Shown here: positions 46,533 to 53,880 of the stretch, piece by piece
Layout of the letters: each line of letters starts with the position of its first letter
Position numbering within the stretch: position 1 is the first letter of the stretch
Origin: Chthonomonas sp035294505
GTDB taxonomy: Bacteria > Armatimonadota > Chthonomonadetes > Chthonomonadales > Chthonomonadaceae
Direction of reading: 5' to 3'
Length of the DNA: 64,000 bases
Assembly (NCBI RefSeq): GCF_035294505.1
Contig: NZ_DATGKU010000182.1
Coordinates: 1-64,000 of the forward strand
Translations under genes and position numbers: made by a program
The notes under the pieces: model-generated
What the model was told of the DNA's origin: nothing
The model's input: the letters and a program-made list of their open reading frames with translations, nothing else
Databases searched by the model: none

Positions 46533-46935
46533 TGTAGGGGTAGGCACAGGGCCTACCCCTACAAGCCCCCACCCCCCCGCCCCTCCCCCACTTTGGGAGA
46601 GGGGAGATTAGCAAAAGGGGCACGGTCACCGTGCCCCTACAGGCGGTTTCCTTTGATTAGCTTCCCTTTTGGAAACTCAACACAACCGCCCCCTTTCTCC
46701 CTGATAGGGGGAAAGGATGGGATAGGGGGCGAACAAGACAGGCTTACTCCATGAATTGGCTCTAGAAACGCTAGCCTCAACTGCCTCACCCCTTCCCCTC
46801 AGAACGGGTGGGAATGGAAACCCAAGATTTCTCGCCTTCGGCTCGAAATGACAAGCGTCTTTCGGCTCGAAAGAACAGTTGTATCGCTGGCTCTTCATGG
46901 CCGACCCTCTCCTCCCACAGGGGGAGGGGGGACAT
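46533..46935 (-). repeat. Dispersed repeat block B (inverse orientation)
   Basis: The 485 bp between the second giant gene and the methyltransferase hold no gene. A perfect 13-bp stem (46533-46545 with 46551-46563) follows the giant gene and may terminate or protect its mRNA. A second hairpin, GGGGCACGGT/ACCGTGCCCC, is at 46617-46637. From about 46676 the sequence is the reverse complement of a block A unit: the G-rich hairpin at about 46686-46730, then 'TTCTCGCCTTCGGCTCGAAA' at about 46829 and its tandem partner, and a final C-rich/G-rich hairpin near 46905-46930. Confidence 0.85.
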
Positions 46936-47008
46936 GCAAGTTAAATAAATAGAGGTTTACTCGGAGAGGTGAGCGTTATCGGGTGCTAGCCGGCTGCACT
47001 CCAGCATT

Positions 47009-48034
47009 TTAAGCCGCAGGTTTCGTTGCTAAAATAAGGGGCGAGGGCGCAGGGACTTCCAAAGGCCGCACGTGCTCAAAGCCGACCTCTTCTAGCCAAC
47101 GCCTGATCTCGTTAAAAGAATAGGCGTCGCCTTGTTCGGTATGCACAAGCATATTGACGGCAAAAATGAGGGAGTGGGGAGGGCCGGTGCGCTCTTCATT
47201 CACGAGAAATTCAGCGATAGCGACCGTTCCTCCTGGCGCCAGCGCTTGATAAGTTTTTGCAATCAGTTCGCGATTGCGTATCTCACCCTCACTATGCAAA
47301 ATATGTCCAAGGATAGCCACCTGGTAATCTTTGCCAAAATCGGCTGTGTGCATATCTCCTGCCACCAGTCGAAAGCGATCGGTAAGCCCAAAGCGAGAAA
47401 GCATTCGCCGTGTCACGCTCAAAACCGCCGGCAGGTCTACTACCGTCACGTGTACATGGGGCGATTGCATGGCCAAGCTAATGCCCCAAACGCCCGACCC
47501 GGCGGCAATATCGAGTACAGAATAGGGAGCATTGACTTGCGAGAGGCATAGCGACTCGGCGAGCGCATTCGCGGCGCCATGGTTGAGCGGAAAGAGCGCT
47601 TCAACAAACCTTTCAAAAAAGGCAGCTCCCTCATCGGCGTGGTCAACACGCGCTACAGGTTTTCCGCTCCGTACAATCTCGGCCAAACCCAGCCAGTTGG
47701 GAATAAGCTGCTCGCAGATATGGCAAAAAAGCTCTCCGTAGTAGTGCGGGCTTTTACGTACAAGAAAGGTAGTACTTTCTGGAGTTAATAGATAATGGCC
47801 TTCTGTGTCTTTGACCAACAGGCCCAAGCCGACTAGCGCGTTTAAAAGGGCTTTCAGTCCGCGAAATGAAGCCCCTGTTTTAGCGTGGAGCTGGTCAATG
47901 GTCAGCGGACCGGATGCCAACTCCTCAAATATATTATTATGAATTCCTGCATGAATAATTACGGGAGCTGCATGTCCCCACATAAGTTGAAGGATTCGTT
48001 CGGGGTTGACAGGTTGTTGTGTTTCAGAAACCAT
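47009..48034 (-). CDS. SAM-dependent O-methyltransferase (family 2 type)
   Basis: The 341-residue protein has an N-terminal winged-helix dimerisation domain (about 10-100, 'LTIDQLHAKTGASFRGLKALLNALVGLGLL') and a C-terminal Rossmann methyltransferase domain with SAM motif 'VLDIAAGSGVWGISLA', acidic loop 'VVDLPAVLSVTRR', and 'AGDMHTADFGKDYQVAILGHILH'. This is the layout of plant-type and polyketide O-methyltransferases, such as CrtF or hydroxyneurosporene methyltransferase. ATG 48034 has GAGGG ten bases upstream; a TTG nine bases earlier is less likely. No biosynthetic partner is adjacent, so the substrate is unknown. A promoter is visible at 48078-48107. Confidence 0.88.
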   Translation of the reverse strand: MVSETQQPVNPERILQLMWGHAAPVIIHAGIHNNIFEELASGPLTIDQLHAKTGASFRGLKALLNALVGLGLLVKDTEGHYLLTPESTTFLVRKSPHYYGELFCHICEQLIPNWLGLAEIVRSGKPVARVDHADEGAAFFERFVEALFPLNHGAANALAESLCLSQVNAPYSVLDIAAGSGVWGISLAMQSPHVHVTVVDLPAVLSVTRRMLSRFGLTDRFRLVAGDMHTADFGKDYQVAILGHILHSEGEIRNRELIAKTYQALAPGGTVAIAEFLVNEERTGPPHSLIFAVNMLVHTEQGDAYSFNEIRRWLEEVGFEHVRPLEVPAPSPLILATKPAA

Positions 48035-48077
48035 AGCTTGCAAACCCTCATTTGCTGATAAAAAATTTCGTTTCGAG

Positions 48078-48107
48078 AGTTTACCTGCACCATACTCCGA
48101 CGGTCAA
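48078..48107 (-). promoter_or_regulatory. Promoter of the O-methyltransferase gene
   Basis: On the minus strand TTGACC (48107-48102) and TAAACT (48083-48078) are 18 bp apart, about 44 bases before the start codon. The divergent gene at 48180 must use the same intergenic region. Confidence 0.6.
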
Positions 48108-48179
48108 GGGAGGCATGACGGAATCGGGGTAAACTAGGCATATGCTCTCGCAATAGAAGGAGTGCAACAGGAATTGTAG

Positions 48180-49295
48180 ATGAAATACAGGTATCTGCTA
48201 CTTTTACTTATCTGCTTGCCTATGATCGCTATGGGAAAGGGAACACCGCAAACTTCCGCTTCCATAGCCTCTGTTTCCAAATGGCAGCGCGAGGCCTTGA
48301 TCGCCGCCCTGATGCCTATGGCAAAGGCCATTATGGCACAACAGCGATCAGATGGCGCCATTGTTATGGGCAATAAGCCCCCCTATCGCCTGTCACCTTA
48401 TGTAGCGAACTATGCGGCCCTGGGGTTGCTCGACGCCTACCAGGTAACCCATGATCCTAGCTTACTTCAGGCCGTAAAGCAATGGCAAAAGTGGTATTTA
48501 GCTCATCTGAATGCGGATGGCACCATCTACGATTATTCAGGCGATGTGGGCGCTTGGCACTCCACCAACGACTACGACTCGACCGATGCCTATGCGGCCA
48601 CCTTCATGCTGCTAGCCTGGAGGTATGCCCAAGTCGCTAAAGACCCTATGTGGGTTCGGCGCCTGGTGACCGCATTGCCACAACTCGCCAATGCTGTTCG
48701 TCTCACTCTGCGCGGCGACGGGCTAACCATGGCTAAACCGAACTATCTTGCTATGTATACTATGGATAACGTTGAGGTTTATCGAGGATGGGTTGCAGCG
48801 GCGCAACTCGCGCAAAGAATGCATCGTGCCGATCTCGCCCACAGCTATAGGAAATTGGCAGAAGCAACCCTCCATGCTATTGATACACTGCTATGGGCAC
48901 ACGATACCCGAGGAGGTGGCCATTTTCTTATTGGCATTCAGCCCAACGGGGCAAAATTTGAGGTCAAACAGCCCATGGTTTGGTATCCCGATCAGATGGC
49001 TCAACTTATGGCGATCGCGTGGCTGCCTAAATCGGGTAGAACATGTGGCCTCTACTCTGCGTTGTGTAGGGAGGAGTTGAAGCTGCCCTCCATCATCATA
49101 ACGGAAGATGAGCTAGGCTATGTGGTATGGTGGGCTTTAGCGGCAGAGACCGTAGGCGATAGGCCAACTCTATCGCGTATCTTGCAGTTGCTGATCGCCG
49201 TCCCGAAAACTTTGCCTGTGGTGATGGATGTGGGGTTAGAGGGGCATGTTTGCACCATTCTTGCCCACGCACTCACGCAAGGAAACCGCCAGTAG
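48180..49295 (+). CDS. Secreted alpha-helical-toroid-like protein (possible glycoside hydrolase-like)
   Basis: The 371-residue protein starts with a clear signal peptide (MKYRYLLLLLICLPMIAMG). The rest consists of regularly spaced helices with aromatic and acidic residues: 'YVANYAALGLLDAY', 'DYDSTDAYAATFMLLAWRY', 'YTMDNVEVYRGWVAAAQLA', 'VWYPDQMAQLMAIAWL'. This pattern resembles (alpha/alpha)6 toroid enzymes such as six-hairpin glycosidases and lyases, but I cannot name a family. The Asp-rich 'STNDYDSTDAYA' segment could be part of an active site. Its 3' end runs directly into repeat block C: the stop codon is followed after a few bases by repeat sequence. It is divergent from the O-methyltransferase. 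Confidence 0.75.
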   Translation: MKYRYLLLLLICLPMIAMGKGTPQTSASIASVSKWQREALIAALMPMAKAIMAQQRSDGAIVMGNKPPYRLSPYVANYAALGLLDAYQVTHDPSLLQAVKQWQKWYLAHLNADGTIYDYSGDVGAWHSTNDYDSTDAYAATFMLLAWRYAQVAKDPMWVRRLVTALPQLANAVRLTLRGDGLTMAKPNYLAMYTMDNVEVYRGWVAAAQLAQRMHRADLAHSYRKLAEATLHAIDTLLWAHDTRGGGHFLIGIQPNGAKFEVKQPMVWYPDQMAQLMAIAWLPKSGRTCGLYSALCREELKLPSIIITEDELGYVVWWALAAETVGDRPTLSRILQLLIAVPKTLPVVMDVGLEGHVCTILAHALTQGNRQ

Positions 49296-49296
49296 G

Positions 49297-49945
49297 GGGG
49301 GGCGGTAGAGACTGCCAATCTCGCGGCTCTAGAGCCAGCTCTGCAGAACAAGCTTATCTCATTCGCCCCCTATCCCATTCTTTCCGTCCTCGCGGACAGC
49401 AATGCAGCGGCCAGACAGATAAGCGATTAAGACAACCTTCCAGGCCGCTGAGGGGAAGGGCGTCGGAGCTGCAGAGATTGCCAATCTCACGGTTCTAGAG
49501 CCAGTTAGTACAGCAAGCCCACCTTGTTCGCCCCCTATCCCGTCCTTTCCCCCGATTCGGGAGAAAGGGGGCTATAGCGTTTAGTTTCCACAGGGAAGCT
49601 TATCAAAGGAAACCGCAAGTTAGCTTGTTGGTCTCCCCTCTCCCAAAGTGGGGGAGGGGAGTGGGGGTGGGGGCATGAAGAGCCGGGGATACGCCTGTCC
49701 TTTTGAGCCGGCGACGAGATAAACACCTGTCATTTCGAGCCGAAGGCGGCTGTCATTTCGAGCCGAAGGCGAGAAATCTTAAGTCAATTGCTTCACGGTT
49801 CTAGAGTCGGTTTGCAGAGCAAGCCCACCTTGTTCGCCCCCTATCCCGACCTTTCCCCCTATTAGGGAGAAAGGGGGCGGTTATGGTTAGTTTCCAAATG
49901 ACAGCCTACCAAAGGAATCCGCTAGTGAGCTTACTGGTCTCCCTG
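49297..49945 (+). repeat. Dispersed repeat block C (same orientation as block A)
   Basis: The 635 bp between the toroid-like gene and the next small gene are repeat sequence. Two imperfect units are present. The first (49297-49470) is diverged and carries a different core around 49390-49450. The second has the full set: hairpin 'CCCCCGATTCGGGAG' (about 49550), hairpin 'CTCTCCCAAAGTGGGGGAGG' (about 49640), tandem GTCATTTCGAGCCGAA from 49729, 'GAGAAATCTTAAG', and another 'CCCCCTATTAGGGAG' hairpin (about 49855). The block continues into the 3' end of the small minus-strand gene. Confidence 0.85.
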
Positions 49946-50191
49946 AGAGGAGTCGGGTGCGCTGGCACGAACTAAAGTGTTCGCCTCGGTCTCCGCCACG
50001 GATTGTAACTTGATGAGACGAATGCCCGCCGTGGGCACCAGGAGATGCTCGCCGGACGTTTTTATCAACTCCACCCAATGGGAATCCAGATAGGTAAGTG
50101 TCCCGCTATCGGAATAGTTGGTATGGTAGTAGATGGTTACCATGTTATTTAGATACCGCTGTAGAGGGTGCGATAGGTTAGGGGTTTGCAT
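49931..50191 (-). CDS. Small beta-rich protein, possibly Sm/Hfq-like fold
   Basis: The 86-residue protein is not recognised. The middle, 'MVTIYYHTNYSDSGTLTYLDSHWVE..' continuing to 'HLLVPTAGIRLIKL' (about residues 17-65), has the strand spacing of a small SH3- or Sm-like barrel ('G-x-L-x-x-L-D' then 'V-P-x-x-x-I-x-x-I'). I choose the internal Met at 50191 because AAAGGA lies six bases upstream of it. The last residues and the stop codon are encoded by repeat block C (the common 'TTACTGGTCTCCCTGA' string), so the natural C-terminus may have been replaced. A palindrome sits upstream. Confidence 0.6.
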   Translation of the reverse strand: MQTPNLSHPLQRYLNNMVTIYYHTNYSDSGTLTYLDSHWVELIKTSGEHLLVPTAGIRLIKLQSVAETEANTLVRASAPDSSQGDQ

Positions 50192-50213
50192 GGGTGTTCC
50201 TTTCATTTTTTTG

Positions 50214-50235
50214 ACTTACACTTATAGATGTAAGT
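50214..50235 (-). promoter_or_regulatory. Inverted repeat overlapping a possible -10, candidate operator
   Basis: ACTTACA (50214-50220) and TGTAAGT (50229-50235) form an inverted repeat with an 8-base centre. On the minus strand the centre reads CTATAAG and could be a -10 element for the small gene at 49931-50191. A repressor site is therefore possible. It also lies just past the end of the creatininase-like gene and could be a weak hairpin. Confidence 0.4.
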
Positions 50236-50255
50236 TGCTGTGCGTAGGTTTCAAA

Positions 50256-51035
50256 TTATTGGGGGGCTAGTGAAGGCCATGCTGCAAATTCGCGTAGAAA
50301 GCGGATCACCTGTTCGGCTGCGGCCTGAAAAAGCGCCTCGCCCTTTTCGGCGGTGGCGAGTTCTGGGTGACCGAAGGCGCCGCTCTGACTTAGTTGGTCA
50401 AAAGCACGCGGCACATCCACTCGACTAGGCCTGGAGAAGTCAGGGCAATAGAAGGCCGATTCAAAAGGGATATTCGCGCCGCTGGCGAGGTCGCGACGTA
50501 CGAGTTCGGGACGGAGGCAGAGGATCATGCTGGTCTCTTGTTCGCAGGCATGGCTAACGACGGGTTGCTGAAGCCCAGGCACGGCCGCAACAGCGTCGGC
50601 AGCGAGCGTCCACCAGGTGCCTAGCGCAATCCACAGGTCGGGGAGGTGCTTATGTTGCATCTGAGCACGGTAGATAGCCATACGCCCGGGTGTGATGTTG
50701 CCTCCGTGGGCGTTGAGAAGGAAGATGCGTCGGAAGCCCGAGCCGATAAGGCTTTCGAGCATATCGCATAAGAGAGCGACATATGGCTCATTGCCCACGC
50801 TAACGGTGCCCGGATAGGCCCGATGATGATCGGAGGCTCCCACCCAGAGCACCGGTAGAAAAAGGGCGGCATCACCGAGGGCGGCTTCGGCACGGCGAGC
50901 AATTTCGGTACAGATAAGCGTGTCGGTGAGCAGGGGAAGGTGATGGCCGTGTTGCTCGAAAGAGCCGAGGGGCAGCACAACAACCCTATTCACCAGAGCG
51001 CGGGCTTCTGGCCAACTCTGTTCTCCAAGCTGCAT
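50256..51035 (-). CDS. Creatininase-family amidohydrolase
   Basis: The 259-residue protein carries the metal-binding signature of the creatininase superfamily: 'PLGSFEQHGHHLPLLTDT' (E27, H29, H31, D38), 'SDHHRAYPGT', 'LNAHGGN' and 'HACEQETSMIL'. Members hydrolyse cyclic or linear amides such as creatinine and formamidopyrimidines, or act as peptidases in peptide-derived cofactor maturation (MftE). The substrate here is not evident. The acyl-CoA ligase gene lies upstream with only 14 bp between them, so both are expressed together; a joint pathway is plausible but not shown by the sequence. Cytoplasmic, no signal peptide. Confidence 0.9.
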   Translation of the reverse strand: MQLGEQSWPEARALVNRVVVLPLGSFEQHGHHLPLLTDTLICTEIARRAEAALGDAALFLPVLWVGASDHHRAYPGTVSVGNEPYVALLCDMLESLIGSGFRRIFLLNAHGGNITPGRMAIYRAQMQHKHLPDLWIALGTWWTLAADAVAAVPGLQQPVVSHACEQETSMILCLRPELVRRDLASGANIPFESAFYCPDFSRPSRVDVPRAFDQLSQSGAFGHPELATAEKGEALFQAAAEQVIRFLREFAAWPSLAPQ

Positions 51036-51049
51036 TGAGAGGCACGCTC

Positions 51050-52768
51050 CTAGTTCGTATGCTTTTCTTCCCTAAATTGTACCGATTTCCAGGCGGCAAA
51101 CAAGGGCTTTAGCTTGTTTCTTTGATATTTGCCGGTAGAGGTAACCGGAAAAGTCTCGCCGAAGACCACCACTTTGGGGCATTTTTCAAAGGGCAGGCGC
51201 TTTCTACAGGCGGCTAGGATGGCCTCTTCGGTAAGATCGCTGCCCTCTTCACGCTGCACATAGGCCCCAATCTCTTCCCCATAATAGTCGTTCTCGAAGC
51301 CTACGGCCATGGCAGCACGCACCCCCGGAATCGCGTTAAGAACCTCATCTATGTCGAAGGGAGAGTAGTTCACCCCACCACGGATGATCAGCTCTTTGAT
51401 ACGGCCGGTGATAAAGAAGTAGGGATTACCATCTTGACCCACAAGATAAAACCCTTCATCGCCCGAGCGGAACCACCCATGTGCAAAGGTATCGCGATTG
51501 GCCTCTGGGCGGGCATAATAGCAGCGCATCACGTTATGCCCACGAATGACGATCTCTCCCCGCTCACCGGGCGGCAGAGGGTTGCCGTTGGCGTCGTGAA
51601 TGGCCATCTCATTTACCGGAAGCGGGCAGCCAATGGAAGGGAAGCCACATTCGCTGAGCCAGTAACGACGTGTGGGTTCGTCCAGAGAGATGGGTAAAAA
51701 GCAGGAGTAGCAGGTCGTTTCGGAAAGGCCGTAACCATGAATGAGCGGGATGCGAAACTGGCTTTCAAAGCGACGCGCCAGTTCGGTGGTGAGAGGGCCG
51801 GCCCCACAAAGGATGTGGCGGAAGCGAGACAGATCGTATTGGCTCATATCGTCGTTACGCTCACAGAGAAAGGCCAGTACGGTAGGCACCACGCTGCTCC
51901 AGGTACATCCCTCTGTTTCGACCGTTTTCCAGAAGGACTGCGCGTAAAACCGGCGGTTTAACACGACGCTGCCGCCGGAATAGAGTGGCGTGAGAAGGGT
52001 CACTACGGTTCCGTTTACATGATGGATAGGAAGGACGTTGATGGCCCGATCGTTAGGGCCGAAGCGGTTCCACTCGGCGATGCTGCAGGCATCCGCAAGA
52101 AGATTGGCGTGGTCGAGAATAACGCCCTTTGGGGGGCCGGTGGTGCCTGAAGTGTAGACGATCAGCGCCTCCGTATCGGGGCATAGGCTGGGTAGAGAGG
52201 GAGATGTTGCATAGTTGTTGAGAAGTTGTTCAAAGTACGGTATGCCATTACGGCCGTGGCTGCTGCCGGTTGCGATGAGGGCATGAGAGACGGCATTCGA
52301 TGGCAACAACTGTTGTGCCCGAGAGAGTTGATCGTCAAAGGCGAAGACCGCTTTCACTTTGGCATTTGAGAGGATATAGCCAAGTTGTTCGTCCTCTGAA
52401 CCTATGTTGAGCGGAACGACTGTAGCTCCGAGAAGCCAAGCGCCGAAATAGAGGAACACGGTACGGGGATCGTTGGCCATAAGGGTTGCGACGCGATGTC
52501 CCTCGGTAACACCTAGGCTCTGTAAAAGGGAAGCGACCTGCGATGCGCGTTGCAGGAACTCGGCATAGGTATAGGAGACAACCGGTCCGCTCTCATCATA
52601 GAAGGTCAAGTAGCGCTCGGCTGCATGCTCGTGTGCCCGCGTCTGAAGGAGCTGGCCGACGCTATCAAAAGGCGTGTAGCGCTGCTCCCAAGGTCGATTT
52701 GATAGGCAGCGGGCGTGATAGATAAGGGGTCGCGTTTCGGGAAAGACGCTTTCTTCCTCTAGCTGCAT
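51050..52768 (-). CDS. AMP-dependent acyl-CoA synthetase/ligase
   Basis: The 572-residue protein is an ANL-superfamily adenylating enzyme. The P-loop-like motif 'YTSGTTGPPKGV', the 'HGYGLSETTCYS' motif, 'WFRSGDEGFYL' and the C-terminal hinge 'GRIKELIIRGGVNYSP' are present, as is the terminal catalytic lysine region 'TSTGKYQRNKL'. It activates a carboxylic acid with ATP and transfers it to CoA or another thiol. ATG 52768 is chosen because GAGGAG lies eight bases upstream; the frame is open for 12 more codons. The first 30 residues are an extension relative to typical ligases. Substrate unknown. It is the first gene of the operon with the creatininase-like gene. Confidence 0.92.
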   Translation of the reverse strand: MQLEEESVFPETRPLIYHARCLSNRPWEQRYTPFDSVGQLLQTRAHEHAAERYLTFYDESGPVVSYTYAEFLQRASQVASLLQSLGVTEGHRVATLMANDPRTVFLYFGAWLLGATVVPLNIGSEDEQLGYILSNAKVKAVFAFDDQLSRAQQLLPSNAVSHALIATGSSHGRNGIPYFEQLLNNYATSPSLPSLCPDTEALIVYTSGTTGPPKGVILDHANLLADACSIAEWNRFGPNDRAINVLPIHHVNGTVVTLLTPLYSGGSVVLNRRFYAQSFWKTVETEGCTWSSVVPTVLAFLCERNDDMSQYDLSRFRHILCGAGPLTTELARRFESQFRIPLIHGYGLSETTCYSCFLPISLDEPTRRYWLSECGFPSIGCPLPVNEMAIHDANGNPLPPGERGEIVIRGHNVMRCYYARPEANRDTFAHGWFRSGDEGFYLVGQDGNPYFFITGRIKELIIRGGVNYSPFDIDEVLNAIPGVRAAMAVGFENDYYGEEIGAYVQREEGSDLTEEAILAACRKRLPFEKCPKVVVFGETFPVTSTGKYQRNKLKPLFAAWKSVQFREEKHTN

Positions 52769-52961
52769 AACCCATTCTCCTCGCTTTCGTTTGCCTCGTT
52801 GCACCCGAAAGCTGTTATAAGTATCTTCATCTTTAGAAACGCGATTCCTGCTCGATTTGTTATCTTTTTAATAGCGGCAAGGAAAGGGTATGTGATTTCT
52901 AGCCATTATTCCCCGAAAACGGGTGTTTCTTATAAAGTAAGGATAGCAGTTCTCCGTCAGA

Positions 52962-53630
52962 GGGGGTTTCGTAGGAAGTAGCACGGTCGTCGTGCTTTGC
53001 TGGTTGGCTCTGGAGCCGTGAAGGAATTGACTTAAGATTTCTCGCCTTCGGCTCGAAATGACAGCCGCCTTCGGCTCGAAAGAACAGGCGTATCCCCGGC
53101 TCTTCAAGCCCCCACCCCCACTCCCCTCACCCAATTTGGGAGAGGGGAGACCAGTAAGTTCATTGGCAGTCCCTTATGATAACCTTCCCTGCGGAAACCA
53201 ACCTTGACCGCCCCCTTTCTCCCGAATCGGGGGAAAGGCCGGGATAGGGGGCGAGTGAGATAGGCTTGCTTTGCAGAACTGCCTCTAGAGCCGTGAAGGA
53301 ATTGACTTAAGATTTCTCGCCTACGGCTCGAAATGACAACCGCCTACGGCTCGAAATGACAAGCGTCTATCTCACGAGAAATGACAGGTGACTTCATCTC
53401 TGCAAGACCGACACCCTCCCCTACAGGGGGAGGGGCACCTCGCGGTGGGCGTCCTAGCGGACGGCGCCTTTGCTGCCTGTTTTATTCCCTTCATCGGCTA
53501 TCTCTCTGGCCGATGCTTCGCCGTCTGCAAGACGGAAAGGTCGGGATAGGGGGCGAACAAGACAAGCACGCTTTGCAGAACTGTTTCTAGAGCCGCGAGA
53601 TTGGCAGCCCTTATCCCTCGCCTTTTTAGA
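52962..53630 (-). repeat. Dispersed repeat block D (inverse orientation)
   Basis: The 881 bp between the ligase and the next small gene carry no gene. From about 52962 to 53630 two repeat units appear as the reverse complement of block A: 'TTCTCGCCTTCGGCTCGAAA' at about 53039 and the diverged 'TTCTCGCCTACGGCTCGAAA' at about 53315, with hairpins at about 53110-53150 ('CACCCAATTTGGGAGAGG') and 53215-53240 ('CTCCCGAATCGGGGGAAAGG'), and a further G-rich hairpin near 53418-53435. A short hairpin AGCACG/CGTGCT lies at about 52980-52997. The segment 52805-52960, AT-rich, should hold the ligase promoter, but I could not define it. Confidence 0.85.
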
Positions 53631-53649
53631 AAGCGGAGTTAACCCGAAT

Positions 53650-53859
53650 CTACTTGCTTTCTAGGGGCACGCACGGTTGCACACCAAGGCGCCGCAAGAG
53701 CCAAACCATAGGGCACCAGTTTGTAAAGGCCGATTGGAACAGATTAAGCCCCACAAAAGCCGTGAAGGCGTAAAACCAGGGACTTACCCAGTAGCCCAAC
53801 GCAACACTCAGCGTTACGAAGGCACCTGCGATGAGGCGAAGCCAGCGTTCAACGGTCAT
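53650..53859 (-). CDS. Small DUF2892 (YgaP-like) membrane protein
   Basis: The 69-residue protein has two membrane helices (about 8-26 and 29-47) followed by 'NWCPMVWLLRRLGVQPC', the signature of DUF2892 proteins related to the membrane part of YgaP. Two cysteines near the C-terminus are typical. The family is often encoded with rhodanese domains, ArsR regulators and RND or sulfur-related genes. Here it is the last gene of the RND efflux operon, 21 bp after the permease. Its role is unknown. The start ATG at 53859 is preceded by GGAGG. Confidence 0.85.
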   Translation of the reverse strand: MTVERWLRLIAGAFVTLSVALGYWVSPWFYAFTAFVGLNLFQSAFTNWCPMVWLLRRLGVQPCVPLESK

Positions 53860-53880
53860 CTTAACGTTCCTCCTTCTGTG

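Noticed and set aside
46533..53630. Composite transposon flanked by insertion sequences
   Set aside because: The flanking blocks contain no transposase gene or terminal inverted repeats with target duplications that I can see; a repeat family is a better description.
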